From contig LR746266.1 in the NCBI GenBank assembly GCA_902729315.2, positions 4,598,759-4,662,758 of the forward strand: a stretch of DNA of 64,000 nt, written 5' to 3'. Under the pieces are notes generated by a model. That model was not told where the DNA came from. It worked only from the letters and a program-made list of their open reading frames with translations, and did no database searches. Shown here piece after piece: positions 50,351 to 63,432 of this stretch (its first letter is position 1; each line of letters starts with the position of its first letter). Both the position numbers and the translations under genes were made by a program. The DNA comes from Spirodela intermedia. Its lineage: Eukaryota; Streptophyta; Magnoliopsida; Alismatales; Araceae.

Positions 50351-52820
50351 TTGCCTTCTTCCGGCAGCCCCCCCACCTCCGCTCCGCCTCGGCTTCCCTT
50401 TCCCGACCGCCTACCGATAGATCACCACCCCCAATATTTTATTCTCCGAGTTCCATACGCTGCACGGACGGTGGACCTCAGCGATGGGGGAAACCCAGAT
50501 GGGGGGGATGACGTGGGGAGTTGCCCACCGTAGGCAGTAGTCGATGGGCTTTGCCCCTGGAGGGAAGATCCGCCGGTCTCTCCGAGAAGAAAAGAAATAT
50601 TGGACTTCGATGTTAACGACTGTGAGGAGCAACCTGCCCCAGCCGGCACCCGCCTGAATTTTCTCCCTCACCAGTTGGATCTCGCGAGGATGGTGGAGAC
50701 ATCGCGATCCGCCCTCCTCCTCCCTCCCCTACGTCATACTCTCTCTCCTCTCGGCCAACGAAGCGAGGATGTGAGTGGGGTTGGCCAGGGGGGACGCACC
50801 TGCGCCGACGTAGTCCCTTTCTCTGGCGAGCCACCAGTCTTATACCGCCCGGGAAGAAGCAAAGCTTCCGTGGACGAGAAAGACATGAACGAGGAACCGA
50901 ACCTTCGCGGCCCCGGCGGCGAATTATGCTGCGGCAATCCCACCAAAGATCGCTGCTTTCGGCGCTGTAGGTTCAATTTTCGAATATTTAGAGAATACAG
51001 ATGATCGTCTCATGAAAATTACTTGGCGTCATTTTCGAATTTTCTTCCCGATTGATAGCGCAACATCCTTCCCCTTCCTCCCTCCCTCCCTCCCTCCCTC
51101 CGGACCTTGGCTAATTGTAAGTCGAGTTCAAGTATCTTCTCCGTCTCGCCGATGATCGTCCACGACGGCGCCGTCCGTCCCCCCTGTCGTCTCCTCCTAT
51201 GCCACCTTTTCCTCGGTACTAGTTACTCCAAGGGAGAACTTCCACAACTAATAATAGGGTCTTTGAACTGGTAAACTAACTCACCAGTACATTAGATTTC
51301 ACCGTGAAAATATTTAATTATCTTTGACAAGTCCATGCAAAGACGGCGGCTGAGAGTTGACTGTGTTTTCCATCCTCCGTTGTGTGTGGGTTTGGATCCC
51401 TATTCAACTAACTGCGTGAAAGAGCAGAGCATTGTGGACGTAATAGAGCAAGAAAAATGAAAGGATTCGACTTTAGTATACAGATTATATATGAGAATAT
51501 TTACCTCCGAAATAAGGTATAGTAAATACCGCGTCCACGGAAACTTTTCCCCATAATTTCTTTATATATTTTTAAATTTATAAGGTCACATTTAAAGATA
51601 GATGCTTCCAAAATATTACGACTTTTTAAGATAGAGCCAGAACTATTTTTTGCTTCGTGGCGGAGGACAAAGCCTTTCCGGGGACGTCTCTTATAATGCA
51701 GAGGCGGACGACGCCAACGACGGCGACGTCCACCTCCGCATCTTCGACCTTTTCCTCCGCCGACTCTGGCTTCTCTTCTCTCGACATCTCACGATGCTCC
51801 TCTCCCATGGCTGTCGACGCGCTTGGAGTTAGCCGCTGAATGGCATCCGCTTTCACGGGAGTACGGCCACCGTACAGGAGGACAAAAAGGAGACTTGCGG
51901 CCCGTGCCGTCTAATCCGTCGAGGGGGGACGTAGTTGGAAATTATCCAGAATAATTATCCGAAGAACGGAACTGATATTAGTTAACTTTGGACGTAGGAG
52001 CGAGTGTCAAGAGTTAAGTAACCCCAAAGCTATGAAGATAAGATCAAGACCGTGATCATATGCACACACCTATTTCAGTGTTTTGCCGGCGTATGTCGGA
52101 AATCTAGTTAATGCACGGGGAAGAAGTCTTGGACGAACGTCGAAGGGAGTTTGAAAATTTTGAATTCATGGCGGCTTAGCTAGGAGGAACAGGAGAGTCG
52201 GATGGTTGAGGGAGGCCCCACTTGCAGGAGGTATTAAACGAGGACCGACGATGACGTCTCCGACTCTTTAAGCTGTCTGGAGGACCGTCGTCGACTACAT
52301 CCACCTCGATCGAATGGAGCAGCAGCGGAGACTGTGAATGGGTTATCTACAATACTCCATCTTGCACCATGCCTGCCGAGGTCTTCGATGCGCGATCATC
52401 GATCGTTGTGAGTTTGTTCCCGTGTGTTTATAAGTTGTTGCGGTCATCCACAGATGTATCCATTAAAGAGGGTAGAGAAGAACAGTGCCACAGAAGCGGG
52501 GAGGGAGGCGAGTCAGAAGGGGGAGGCTCTCACGGGAGAGGAGACGCCGGATCGCCTGCCACCCTCCCTGTCCCCCGGGGGGTCCGTGATCTCACTTAAT
52601 AACACTATTCGAATTCTGGTGTTCAACGTCGCGGCGTCGACCGGCGGGGAACTTTCCCTGCCACGCCGTCGCAGCCATTACGGAAAGGGAAGCTCATTGA
52701 AAGGGCGGGGATGTGTTCTTTGCTTCTAATCCTCCGTTGGAGAGGTTCTCCTTAAAAGCCGGTCCCTGTGGGGGGTCGAGAAGATAGGCTCTCCAGGCGG
52801 GCATGGCGGCACACGCGGCC
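50351..52820. other. Intergenic; no supported gene
   Basis: This stretch contains the KAI2 promoter and leader, a (CCCT)n microsatellite near 51076-51101, and GC-rich pieces with overlapping frames on both strands (50411-50671, 50600-51004, 51626-51856). None of these shows a known domain or a convincing coding pattern. Confidence 0.5.
51076..51101. repeat. (CCCT)n microsatellite
   Basis: TTCC followed by about six CTCC units upstream of KAI2. Confidence 0.85.
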
Positions 52821-52840
52821 CCATGGCGGGTTCAAATGTC

Positions 52841-52846
52841 TATAAA
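52841..52846 (+). promoter_or_regulatory. TATA box of the Ser-rich protein gene
   Basis: TCTATAAAGG lies 180 bp upstream of ATG 53021, predicting transcription from about 52872. The longer in-frame ATG at 52823 is upstream of this box and is therefore unlikely to be in the mRNA. Confidence 0.6.
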
Positions 52847-52902
52847 GGTTCCAGTAATGGCCTGACCACCGGACGCAGAGGGGAGGAATATTTAAGAGGG
52901 GA

Positions 52903-52932
52903 ATGTCTTCTCCCCGTAGACCGAATTGCTGA
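52903..52932 (+). promoter_or_regulatory. Upstream ORF of nine codons
   Basis: ATG at 52903 codes MSSPRRPNC and stops at 52932, within the leader predicted from the TATA box. It ends about 88 nt before the main ATG, a distance that permits reinitiation. It could lower translation of the main frame. Confidence 0.4.
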
Positions 52933-53020
52933 GCCGGCGGCGCGTCCGCGTCTTCGTCCTCTCCGCGGCTGCCCATCTTTTCTGGGAAGAGGAGGAGGCG
53001 GAGGCTTGGTCTTCGACGAG

Positions 53021-54067
53021 ATGGTGGCGGCCGCCCGAAGGGAGGAAGAGACGTGGGACGCCTCCGAAGAGGACGAGGAGGCGCTGTCTCTAATCGATCT
53101 CCCTGTCGTTGACTGTGGGGAGGATCGCACCGGCGGCTGTGGAGGCGACGACGCGGCGGAGCTGACCAAAGCTCCGGAAGCGGATGATTTCGAGTTCCGC
53201 ACGTTCAGTGGCGAACTCGACGCAGCCGAGGCTTGCATGTGTGCAGCCGACGAGGTGTTCTTCCAGGGCCAGATCCTTCCGCTGAGGCCGTCCGTGAGCT
53301 CAGACGGCGGCGTCTTCACCGCAAGCCGCTGCGGCTCGAGATCGGAATCCATGGAGCGGCTCTCCTCCGCAGCAGGGAGCCTAGGTTTTGAGAGCAGCAG
53401 GAGCCTCAGCGGTCGGAGCAGCAGCAGCATCAGCAGGAGCCAGTCAACGCGCTCGTCCCACAGCTCCTCCTCTCCCAACGAGGTAACGACCCGGCTCCCC
53501 GTCGCCGGCAACTTCTGCGCCCTCCCCAGCCCGAAACCCCACGTCTACTCCCGGAGGAAGAGCGCTACCGGCCCGGCCAGGAAGAGCTCCTCTGCGGCCG
53601 GCGCCGGCTGGGGACTTCTCCGGTTGGGCCTGCTGAGGACCCCCGAGATCAACCTCGACGACCTGAGGCTGCGAAAGGCCAGCGCCGGCCGCACAGTGGC
53701 GGAGCTCTGGAAAGCCGGCGACCACGATGGCCCCACGTTAGAAAAGAAGCCTCCTAAACAGGGCAATGGCAGCGGCAAGGAGGGCAAACCGCGCGGCGGT
53801 GGTGGGGGCTGTCCTGAGGAGAAGAACCCGGGGACGAGGAGACAGTCGTCGAGATCCTTCGGCAGCCGTCTCCGTTGCAGGTGCTCGCCGGATGACGCCG
53901 TCATCCCCCGCTGGTCGGGGGTCATGATGGACGGAACGGCGAGGAGGGAAGGATGGCGCCGCCCGACGACAAGTTCGAGTTTGAACTGCGCCCGGAAGGT
54001 AATGTGCTATAGCCGGACCTTCGAGTGGCTGACGGAGCTGCCGGCACCGAAAGCACCGGCGGCATAG
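53021..54067 (+). CDS. Uncharacterised plant Ser-rich protein with an ADEVFFQGQILPL motif
   Basis: The product is 348 aa and intronless, starting at ATG 53021 (GAGATGG, strong context; downstream of the TATA box). Residues 1-50 are acidic. DFEFRTFSG (56-64) and ADEVFFQGQILPL (76-88) form a motif pair seen in plant-specific families of unknown function, including DUF1645 and membrane-associated kinase regulator-like proteins. A Ser/Arg low-complexity stretch follows (SRSLSGRSSSSISRSQSTR). Next come basic patches, a Leu-rich segment ending LRTPEINLDDLRLR, a Gly-rich linker, and a C-terminus with an MCYSRTFEWLTEL segment. No transmembrane segment or enzyme motif is seen. It is probably a regulatory protein, nuclear or membrane-peripheral; the role is unknown and I could not settle which of the families it belongs to. 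Confidence 0.7.
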   Translation: MVAAARREEETWDASEEDEEALSLIDLPVVDCGEDRTGGCGGDDAAELTKAPEADDFEFRTFSGELDAAEACMCAADEVFFQGQILPLRPSVSSDGGVFTASRCGSRSESMERLSSAAGSLGFESSRSLSGRSSSSISRSQSTRSSHSSSSPNEVTTRLPVAGNFCALPSPKPHVYSRRKSATGPARKSSSAAGAGWGLLRLGLLRTPEINLDDLRLRKASAGRTVAELWKAGDHDGPTLEKKPPKQGNGSGKEGKPRGGGGGCPEEKNPGTRRQSSRSFGSRLRCRCSPDDAVIPRWSGVMMDGTARREGWRRPTTSSSLNCARKVMCYSRTFEWLTELPAPKAPAA

Positions 54068-56150
54068 TTTCCCCGGTATCTGGCGGCAGCGAAGATGGTG
54101 ACGGAGTGATCTGGGAGGGACGGGACTTCCACTATTCCGTTTCCCTTTTCCTCTTCACTCCCCCCTCTTCGCCTGCGTTTGTAACTTTCTTGTTCCCGGC
54201 TGTGGCTGTACTCACTCACGACAGTCATGACAGTCCTTGTTGAAACCATGCCCCCCTCCCAGACCTTTTCCCCTCCTCCGACTTCTCTTCCCTCCTGTAA
54301 CATTCGTTCGTGCATCGGACATCATAATTAAAGCGAGAGCCCTGAGACCGATGGTGGTCGGAGTTCGCCGGGCTGTCATCATCTAGCCTCACGGGAAGAA
54401 CCCTAAATTCTCCGCTTCCGAACAGGTTTAGCCAGAAGCCGGCCACGATTTGCCACCTATCTCCTGGACAGACGACTCGCTTCTCTGTCCATGGAGAACG
54501 GAGCGAGCGTAAAGCGAGCTCACGGAAGAGCCCTTTCGAGTTGTCGGAGGACACCCGAAGAAGCAAAAGCTCCTGCAGTACAGCCCGATAAGCACGCATT
54601 GTAGGGGATGCCTTCCTCCCCCAGGCAGCCATCTCAAAGGAGGAACGGCCATCGGCGACGCTGGCGAGCTCCGGGTGGGGGGGGTCAATGGGAGCGATGT
54701 TCTTGGCCGTCGGCGTCCACCGCAAGTCCGAAGGAAGAAATCATTTGTAAGGCTCCACTGCAACGTCTTCCCGTAGTGACGCAGCCTTGCTGTAGAAGGG
54801 CTCTTATTCGAGTCCAATCCAACAAGAACCTGGTATGACGACAAGGGTCTCCCTTTCCACGCGAGGTCGCCGGACTCACCGTACTCTATAATACAGAGCC
54901 GGCCGCCGGAGAAAGCGCCGCCAAGGGTAAACTGGCCCGCCAGAGGGTAGATCGGATGACGACGAGCTCAGACTTGGAGGACAGCCAGCGGGGACGAAGA
55001 AAGCAACTTCGGGAAAGGGAGAGCGGGTGGGTGGTGTAGCCCTGACAACATCTCCCGGTATCCGTCCTCTTCCCTCCACGCCGACCGGCCTCCTTTTAAA
55101 AGGAAGATGCACCATGTCCGCCGCTTTGGAAGCAAAGTGGTAAAGGTTACGGGAGCCCCCCTGTCTTTCGAAGAGGGGTCTGCGGCCCATGGATGTTCTT
55201 TAGTCGATGGGAAGCAGGAGATTGAGCCGCCGACAGGGACCGAGCTGGCGTTCGGAACCACGGAGAAGACGATCCTTCCCGCCGGAGAGGATTAGTGAAA
55301 AGAAAGTGGAACTCCAAAGACGTCTCTCTGGAAACTGGGAAACACGGCCATGCAACTCGGCCGGGCAGGCTAGAACGTGAAGATTTTAAGAGCTCAAGAG
55401 CCCAGATGAACTTCATGAACAAAAAAATACCACCGTCTGGTTCGATGGAAATACTCCCTTAAGGGTGAAGATTCAATAAAGAGTATAGTCCGGATATTAA
55501 AATATATTTTTTTAATTTTACTTTTCTAGAATGTTACGACTGCCATGTTGGGCCTAATCTTGGACCAGTTTTAACTCCAAAGTCTCTGCTCTTGAAGCTT
55601 TTCTTCTTTGTCCCATTATTCATCGATGACACAATAAATTAGGTCAACGAATTATGCTCTTTATCTATCAAGTAGTGGGGTGGACTGAATAATCCACTCG
55701 TTCCAAATTGGTAATCTTAAAAGTTTCTACCTCTCGTTGGTCAACCTCTTGAATTATGGGTTTTAATAGAAGGTGCATGGTCTTGTGTTTTTTGTCCATT
55801 TTTGCAGTGAGAATGATGCAAAAAATCGCATCAAATGCCCCGCCAATTTGTTTTCTCATGGGCCATCAGAAAATATAAATTCTCAATTGGATAAAAAGTT
55901 TTCAATAAGGACAAAAATTCTCTGAAGGTTTTATGTAACTTACCTCAGCGGGCCATCCGTAGGCATAATTTCATTGGAATATGATTAGCCACTCGCTCTA
56001 CCAAACCCACCGCAAAGGAAAAGGAGATGATCACGGGCCAACAATACTAACAGCTATCGAAGTAAAAGAATTAAGCTACCATTAAGACCTATAAAAACGG
56101 GGGTGACATCCACAGGAAGAGAGAGGGGGTGAGTGGGAGAGTGGTAGCGT
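54068..56150. other. Intergenic; GC-rich then AT-rich, no supported gene
   Basis: GC-rich DNA up to about 55400 shows overlapping frames on both strands (for example 54225-54725 and 54428-54844 minus, 55107-55295 plus) without recognisable domains. From 55400 the base composition turns AT-rich toward the gypsy element. Confidence 0.5.
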
Positions 56151-56366
56151 AGGGAGATCAGCCATTGAGAATTGGCCAATTATGTTAGTGTCTTCAATTG
56201 TCCTCCTTTATTTCTCCCTTCTCTCTAGTTAATCATTCTCAATGTCTCAATTTCATGTTCTCCTTCTTGACGTCAAGGAGAGAATGGTTATTGCAGTAAA
56301 TTCAATTTTAGTACAAATTATTGTCTTCTTCTGATTACAAATTTTCATTGTTTAGGGCCCTACCAA
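56151..56366 (+). mobile_element. Gypsy 5' LTR remnant
   Basis: This stretch shares CTTCTCTCTAGTTA, CATGTTCTCC-TCTTGA-GTCAAGGAG and a final GGGCCCTACCAA with the stretch at 60479-60650. It has about 45 bp not present in the other copy. The two are direct repeats flanking gypsy coding remains. Confidence 0.65.
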
Positions 56367-59300
56367 ACTTGTGTCAAAGTGATGCCTCCCAATATAGGCA
56401 ATACAAAAATAGAATTATTCAAAAAGGAGATGGACGATTTTCTCTAGGATTTTCAGTAGAACGCAGCTACATTACTCGCAAGCAACAAGAAAAACCACGT
56501 AGAGATTTCAGTGATTATACAACATCTCAAAATTATTTCTTCAAACATTTAAGGACCTATGTTGTTAGCCCACACTATCATCACAATGGGATCTCCCACA
56601 AGACCAAAATTCTGATCAATCTAGTCAAGATTGACACACTCACAACTAAGCCAATATTGGAGATTAAACCTATTCCTGCAAGCATCATGGAGGAACCTTG
56701 AGATGCAAATATTTAATTAGAAGTAATTAATGCGAAATTACTTGACCACTTTAGTTTCAATCAAACTAGATCCTTCTTTTAGAAATTTCTAAAATGTATA
56801 CACATAGAATCAGCAACGGAATACTAATAATAGTTTAAATTAATGATTGTCATAGCAGTAGATCTTCTAAAACATATGTTCAATAATATATTTCTCAAAG
56901 GATTACAAGGAGACATTCAATCAAAGGTATTATTCTTTGATCCAGTTGGGTTAAGGGTTATAATGAGAGTTTCTTAGAACGTGAAAGTGAAAATAATACA
57001 ATTAGACATCTTGAGAGCACTAGCAAACATTGAGATTTAAAACTCTTAGATGCTTCTACTTTGGATAGTCTTTGCATGAGTAAATAACTAAATTTATTAT
57101 ATCCCCCACCTAGAAATAGTAGCAACAAGACTCTAAGCATAAATGACTCATTCTACACAGAACAATTATCTACGGTAAGAAGATAAATCTTTTCTCCTGT
57201 AATGAAACTTTTCTCTAAGACATAGATGTCATAGGAAATTATAGATTTTTGCCATCCATTAAGATTTTATTAATGAGGGATAAAATGATACTAGCAACAA
57301 TCAAATTATTGAGGAAGATCTTGCAATGATCAAATTGTTACTCAATTCAATCACTAAATAGTCTTTAAAGTGTGCTCTTAAGTTTCAAGGAAAAATATAT
57401 TGTTGAGTAGTCACTTTGTTAATTGATATTAGAGCAACTCATAAGTTTCTATCTCAAGGCATAACCTAATCATTGGGGCTTCTGGTGAAGTTTACACATG
57501 ACTACCAAGTGATCATCAGTACCAATGAATAGGTACTCTACTCTAAAATTTACAAATGGACCATATGAGCTTCAAACTCTCATAGTTTGTGAAAACCTAT
57601 TATTTATATTGTTATCCATAGTTGATATCAATATTAAGTCAAAAATAAATGCATATAATGAAGAAAATCAAACTCAACTTCAAATAGTAAATGAGCTATA
57701 AATCAGGATTACCCAATGTTCCAAAGAATGAATTTTTTTTCATCAAACTCTATCAAGTGGATCATCAAGAACTTCATAGCAGATTATCTAGCTTGAAAGT
57801 ATAACTACAAAGAAAAATTTATTCATGTTTTTAAAGATGTCATTGGCCTTTCACCTAAACATAAAATTCCAATGAATAATAATGCATTGGCCATCAACAT
57901 TAGATCATTTAATTTTCTATTTTCAAAAATCTGAAATTGAGAAACTCACAAGATAAATGCTTAAAGCTGAAGTGGTTCAATACTCAAATAGCCCTTATTT
58001 CAATAAGGTGATATTCATGATGAAGAAAGACGATTGGTGACCATTGCATTGGTATTCTATTCTAGTTGTAGAAGAACTAAAGGGTTACATAGTGATTATA
58101 TCTTTCAAGCTAGATTTACATTTGAGGTATCATCAAATTTGAATATATGAGAAATTTTTCTCAAATCACTTTTGAAATGTATAAGAGATATCATGGGTTT
58201 CTTATAATGTCATTCAAGTTATCAAACACCCCACATTCTAAGCTCTTATTAACTAATTTTTTAACAAAATTCTAAGTAAATTTATGTTGCTCTTATTCTA
58301 TGACAACTTAATTTATAGTATTAATCTAATAACATAGGAGTAGTATCTATCACAAGTCTTTCATGTTCTCCTATTCAATCATTTATTTGTTAACCCAAAA
58401 ATATATATCTTTGGGTAGTCAAAAATCACATATTTGGGTCACTAGGTTTCTACTAACAAGGTGTGATTAATACGAACAAAGTAGAAATAGTACTCTAACG
58501 ACCTTCTCTTACCAACTTGAAAGAATTTTGTGACTTCCTTAGACTATTGGCATTTCATCAAAGGCCATAGATGTATCACATGGATGTTTTCTCAACTCTT
58601 CAAATGCAATGCATTAAAATAGAATTCAAAAGCAAAATCTTTCTTCCAAATACTGATAAGTTCTCTCACAATAATGTTAATATTACTTTTTCTTAATTTC
58701 TTCAAGGTTTCGAACCCAAAGTCAATACTTTTAATAGAGGAGTGTGGACAGTGCTCATGCAAAATAAGTGACTTTTCAGCCAAGTTATAGCATCTTATAG
58801 TAAATACAAAATAATTTATGAATTGGAGCTAATAGAAAATGTCATTACCACACTAAAATGGAACCATTATCTACTTAGCATGAAATTTAAATTTTTTACT
58901 AATCAATATAGAGTAAATATCACTTTGAAGATGACAAATTCTTCTATATTACTAAAAATGATTTACTAAAAGAATTAGCTTCAAATTTGAGATTGAATGT
59001 AATGGGAACTAAAAACAAGGCATATGATGTTTTATCTCGATAACTTGATTCTTGTTCTCTATAGAACATGGAGTTATCTTGATCTAAGTTACTCAATTTT
59101 GAGTAGATTATGTGGTAAATTAGATGAACACGCAATTAGTTGTTAACATAGATGAATTGGAAAATCATCTAATAATAAACCTTTATATACATTAGAGAAT
59201 TTTAATCTAATGAGGTCAAATTGTAGACTCCAAAAGCTCAGCAATCATATAATCAATTCTACAATAATTTTTGACTCTATTATGGGGGGAACTTTAGATT

Positions 59301-60478
59301 CCTATGCCCTTACAAACATATCACACAAAATGTTTATTAGAGTGGGATAGAAAATTATATCAAAAGATATATTGCAGATTATCTAATGTATCAAAAAAAT
59401 TAATTCAAATCCAGATCATCAACTAGTTTCACATTCTCAACAAAATTTAGAAAGATATTTCAAATTATTTTATCGAAAGGCTACCAAAATTAAATTGATT
59501 CAATTCAATATTTATCGTGGTCGACAAACTTAGCAAATATGTACACTTGTCTACCCTTAAACATTCATTCACTTCACAACAAGTGGCTTGAGTTGCCTAT
59601 AAATGATATTTTGGCTTCAAACCTTAGTGATCACATTCATATTATTATGAGCACATTTTTTAACAAACTTTTCTAATCACAAGGTACCCTTCTAGGGTAA
59701 ACAATTGACTATCATTCATAGTTAAACAATCAAATAAAAATTGTCAACCATGACCTTGAGACTATCATGTTATATTAATGACAATCACCTTTGACAATGA
59801 TACACGAAGTTATATTAGTCATAATATTGGTTCGACATTAATTTTAATTTCTCAATTGGTACTATTTTCTTCAAAAAATCTCTACAAATTGGATCTTGTA
59901 ACCCTCATTTGATATGATCATTCAACATGAGATGACAAAGTGGGTCATTCATTACATGATCAAGATTTCTCCTTGGAAAAACTCAAACTCTCTTGGCTCA
60001 AACTCAAGCCTAAATGAAGAGCTTTGCAGATAAGAAGCGGCATGATATTGAATTTGCCATCAGCAATCTTATCCTTTTGTTTTTACTTCCCTAACATCAA
60101 AACTCTTAGCCATTAACCTTATGAGAAGTTGTGGTTATATTTCTTCAACCTTTATAAGATTCTAGAGTGTATTTGGCCAGCCATCTACTGCCTAAATTTG
60201 TCAACCACCATCGACATCCCCCTCATGTTCCACATGTCTTAACTTAAATGGGCAATTGAAACCTTCTCTCCAATGTAGCCTAGTCCATTGAGTCCCCAAG
60301 AGGATCTCTACTAGACTGCCCAACCACCCGAGGTGCTCACTTCAAGACATGGTCTCAAGGTCTCAAAGTACTTGACAAATGGCTCAACCTTCCATACTTC
60401 AACACCACTTGAGAACCCACAAAGGTTATTTAACATAACTTTCCAGAATTTCATCTTTCAGACAAGATGAAAGCCTTA
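56367..60478 (+). mobile_element. Decayed Ty3/gypsy (chromovirus-like) internal region
   Basis: Plus-strand remains occur in canonical order. Gag phrase NIFLKGLQGDIQSKVLFFDP is near 56886-56945. Protease-like LLIDIRATHKF is near 57420. RT-like pieces run from about 57800 to 58330. An RNase H stretch YELELIENVITTLKWNHYLL is near 58819-58880. The integrase core FIERLPKL...IFIVVDKLSKYVHLS is near 59470-59570. A chromodomain-end phrase KWLNLPYFNTT-type with FNITFQNF is near 60380-60455. Dozens of stops and shifts and a high AT content, as expected of old methylated DNA, show long inactivity. The gag phrase links it to the gypsy remnant at 20.9-22.7 kb. Confidence 0.8.
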
Positions 60479-60650
60479 AGGGAAGACCAGCCACCTCTAA
60501 CCTTCTCTCTAGTTAGTCATTCTTTGTGCCTTAATTCCATGTTCTCCATCTTGATGTCAAGGAGGAAAGAGTTACTATAGTGAATTCAGTTTCTGTACGA
60601 ATTGATGTCTATCTCTCCTTACAAATTTCCACTGTTAGGGGACCTACCAA
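60479..60650 (+). mobile_element. Gypsy 3' LTR remnant
   Basis: Direct repeat of 56151-56366, ending GGGACCTACCAA. A clean polypurine tract and target-site duplication are no longer visible. Confidence 0.65.
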
Positions 60651-63432
60651 GATAAATTCCATTTTTTTATCACTAGCTATTATAATAGTGCACGCATAGA
60701 CTGCCGCTAGTCTCATAAGCAGATGTTTTCCACAATCCTTACTACACACCCAATCTTCATTAAAATCTCTCCTTCAGCCATCCTTTGTGCACCTATGGAT
60801 CTTCAGGCAGGATTACTGATGCTACAAACTGGTTGGCCCGAAATACAGAATTACAAGAAACCCCCACCACCAAATAAGTTGGAGATGTCCGATTCGATCT
60901 TAGTGTGGATGTATCCAATTATATGCAAATCACATGAGAACGGGACCAAGATATCTCCTTGATCAAGTTCTACATCAAGATCCCCCATTCAATGCAGCAA
61001 ACTCTAATGATCAATTGGGACTCGAGCGACAGCAATGAACCTCACAGTTCATGGCCATTTGTTAACCAATAAAAATTGAAAGAACTGAAGAGGGTGATCA
61101 TGGACATGGAGACCCGAGATCTTCTTTCTAGCGCAAGTGGGTACAAAGAGTGAGACAAGCTGATGAAATATACAACTGGTGCTTCTAAGTATCTTCAATC
61201 CAGCAATGCAGCGAAGGGCTCGCGGCTAATTGGTCCATCATCCTCTGGGATAACACAGTTGGCGATGCATGGAATCTTGTACCTTTAACCAGTAGGGATT
61301 TGGAGATGCAGAGAGCCATACTTTACACCTGTAGCCGAATGCAGTGTGCAATGAACTGACCGCTGAAGTCCAGTTGGTTGCTCCAGGGCCATCCCTGGAA
61401 TAAGGAATAAGGGCTCTGTCTTGAATCGGGCAATCCGCCATCAGATATGCTCCAAGGTGCTCATAAGGGCAGCTATGTCGCAGTAGCTACCAAAAGTGGA
61501 CAGAAACGCTCTCCGGGCGCTGATAGCGCTGTTATATATAAATAAAATGTTCTCGAATCCTTCAGATTGCCCGAAGTGTGAATATGACTGCAAAAGAGAA
61601 ATATGTGCAAGTGATCAGTATTCCGCGCAGACAGAATTTCCTTTCGGATACTTTTCATTGGGTAGGTTTAGTTGATTTAGAGACGCTGTAGATAGAAACA
61701 TGGCCGTGGGTTATTGGAAAGTCCAAGGTGTTTCGATCAATTCAATGGCCAGAAATAGCAAGATCTTAAGAAGACAGATAAACAATGCCGAAACATAAGA
61801 GACAGCAAATGTAAATAAGACACTGACGAACAGGGAATATCACAGTACTCTTCAGATTTAATCTCGCACCAACTATTTTCTAAAATAAGAATAATCGCAA
61901 AAATGCTCCAATTTTGCAGTAAGATCCGGATGGATAACTATCTTCACTACCTCCTAACGGAATCTTCACATATAATCAAGCAGAAAGCAATTAATCGATA
62001 AATCGTGGAAGGAATCTGACAAAATGATTAGCAAAAAATCCATCCGAATGACGTGGATGCACACATTTTCAAAATTGGTTAAAAATAAAATGTCCCATAA
62101 GATAATCATATTTCACTCATTATCTTTGGTTCTTGAGTTGGACAGCCCATTAAATATGAAATGGTCCACGAACCCATAGGTGCTCCAGAGCTTCATCCTC
62201 TCTAGTGATGTTATCTACTTGTCCAAGGTTAAAAATTGGCTTTCATCGAGGATAATATTGTATTGGTTGTTACCAAAAAGTAAAACTGAGCTTATAAAGA
62301 TGGACGTATATCATTCATTGCCAAGTAGTTTTGAGTAATAATGCTTAGTCCAATAACTTTTAACAATCGTCTCCATCGTATATCACCTTCTCCATAGGCC
62401 ACAACCCTCTGACCTATGTTACCTCTTCCACTTGATTTAGATGCAGATCCAAGGCAATGGACAGACAATCTTCCTCTTGAAAATTAAGATCACAGAAAAA
62501 CATGACTGGAGAATGGACTAATTCAATCGAAACTGGGAGAATTGATCCAAACTAAAGGGGAAGCACAAAACAGGCAAAAATCAACCAATCTCTCAATTAA
62601 ATTGTTTGGTTCTAGACCAAATATGGCGGTTCGATTAGTAAAAAAAAGAAGCGCCAACTTGGAGCCTACTGACTGAAGGTCGTGGAAAGAAAGGGCAAAC
62701 GCCTGAGGAAGAAAGAACAAAAAAAGGAAAAGAACTGCCATCCCTAGCTGCTACCAACTAGCAAGTACCACTACTTCCCTCTACCAACCGATGCAGCCAA
62801 GTCCAATGATATTATCTCTTGTAGGTCTGTTCCTTGTGGGAACCATAGAGTAGGAATGCTAGTTGGACTTCAATTAGCATAGGATATTAATTAAGATCAA
62901 ACTTTAAAATCCTACCATAGTCATGGCTATTTTAATCCAAGTTGGACTTTTCCCCAGACCAGCCACTCTGGCCGACACAAGCTTTCCCGTGAATCTGTCC
63001 AAGGAATATGTAATGTGGTGGAATTCTTATAATGTCGGCATGTCCAAATGAAAATCAAATGTCCTTTTACATTTTTAACGAAAATCAGTTCCAACCGGTG
63101 AGCGGACAAACTCTCCTCAGAGAGAAAAAAAAAAAAAGTTATAATACGGAGAATTCCATGAGATCTATGTCCCTGGGGTACAGTAATCGCCCTACTAGGA
63201 AGTGGTATTCTTTTTTAAATAAATTAAAAACTCACAAATTAGACAGGACAATATTGCAGTATTCTTGAAGATGGAAATAATCCATTTGTTCATGTAATTT
63301 CACATTTTGGCAACCCAAAGATGTCTGCAATCGTGGTTTGGAAAGAGGTTTGGAAAACTGACAGAACTCCACGTTTAATTCTTGACCACATGATCCACGA
63401 ATTTCCAAAAACACGAAAAATTTCAAACTTAC
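60651..63432. other. AT-rich region, possibly intron and 3' end of the right-edge gene
   Basis: No complete gene is visible. On the minus strand an acceptor-like CTTTTGCAG at about 61599-61591 is followed by frames that could be a last exon of the 63433-64000 gene, but two frames compete and neither is convincing. Short frames at 61238-61441 and 62523-62741 (minus) are unassigned. Confidence 0.35.

Noticed and set aside
49739-50533. 264-codon plus-strand frame
   Set aside because: Antisense to KAI2 exon 1 and its leader; no recognised domain.
51626-51856. 76-codon Glu/Val-rich minus-strand frame
   Set aside because: Possibly coding, but it is short, isolated, and has overlapping plus-strand frames of similar quality; not enough support to call a gene.
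54225-54844. Two long overlapping minus-strand frames (166 and 138 codons)
   Set aside because: They overlap each other in GC-rich DNA, carry no motifs and have no promoter or splice context.
61238-61658. Possible last exon(s) of the right-edge gene
   Set aside because: Two different frames look partly coding, one needing a 46-bp intron that is too short and the other a 48-codon frame of a length expected by chance. Left as an unassigned stretch.
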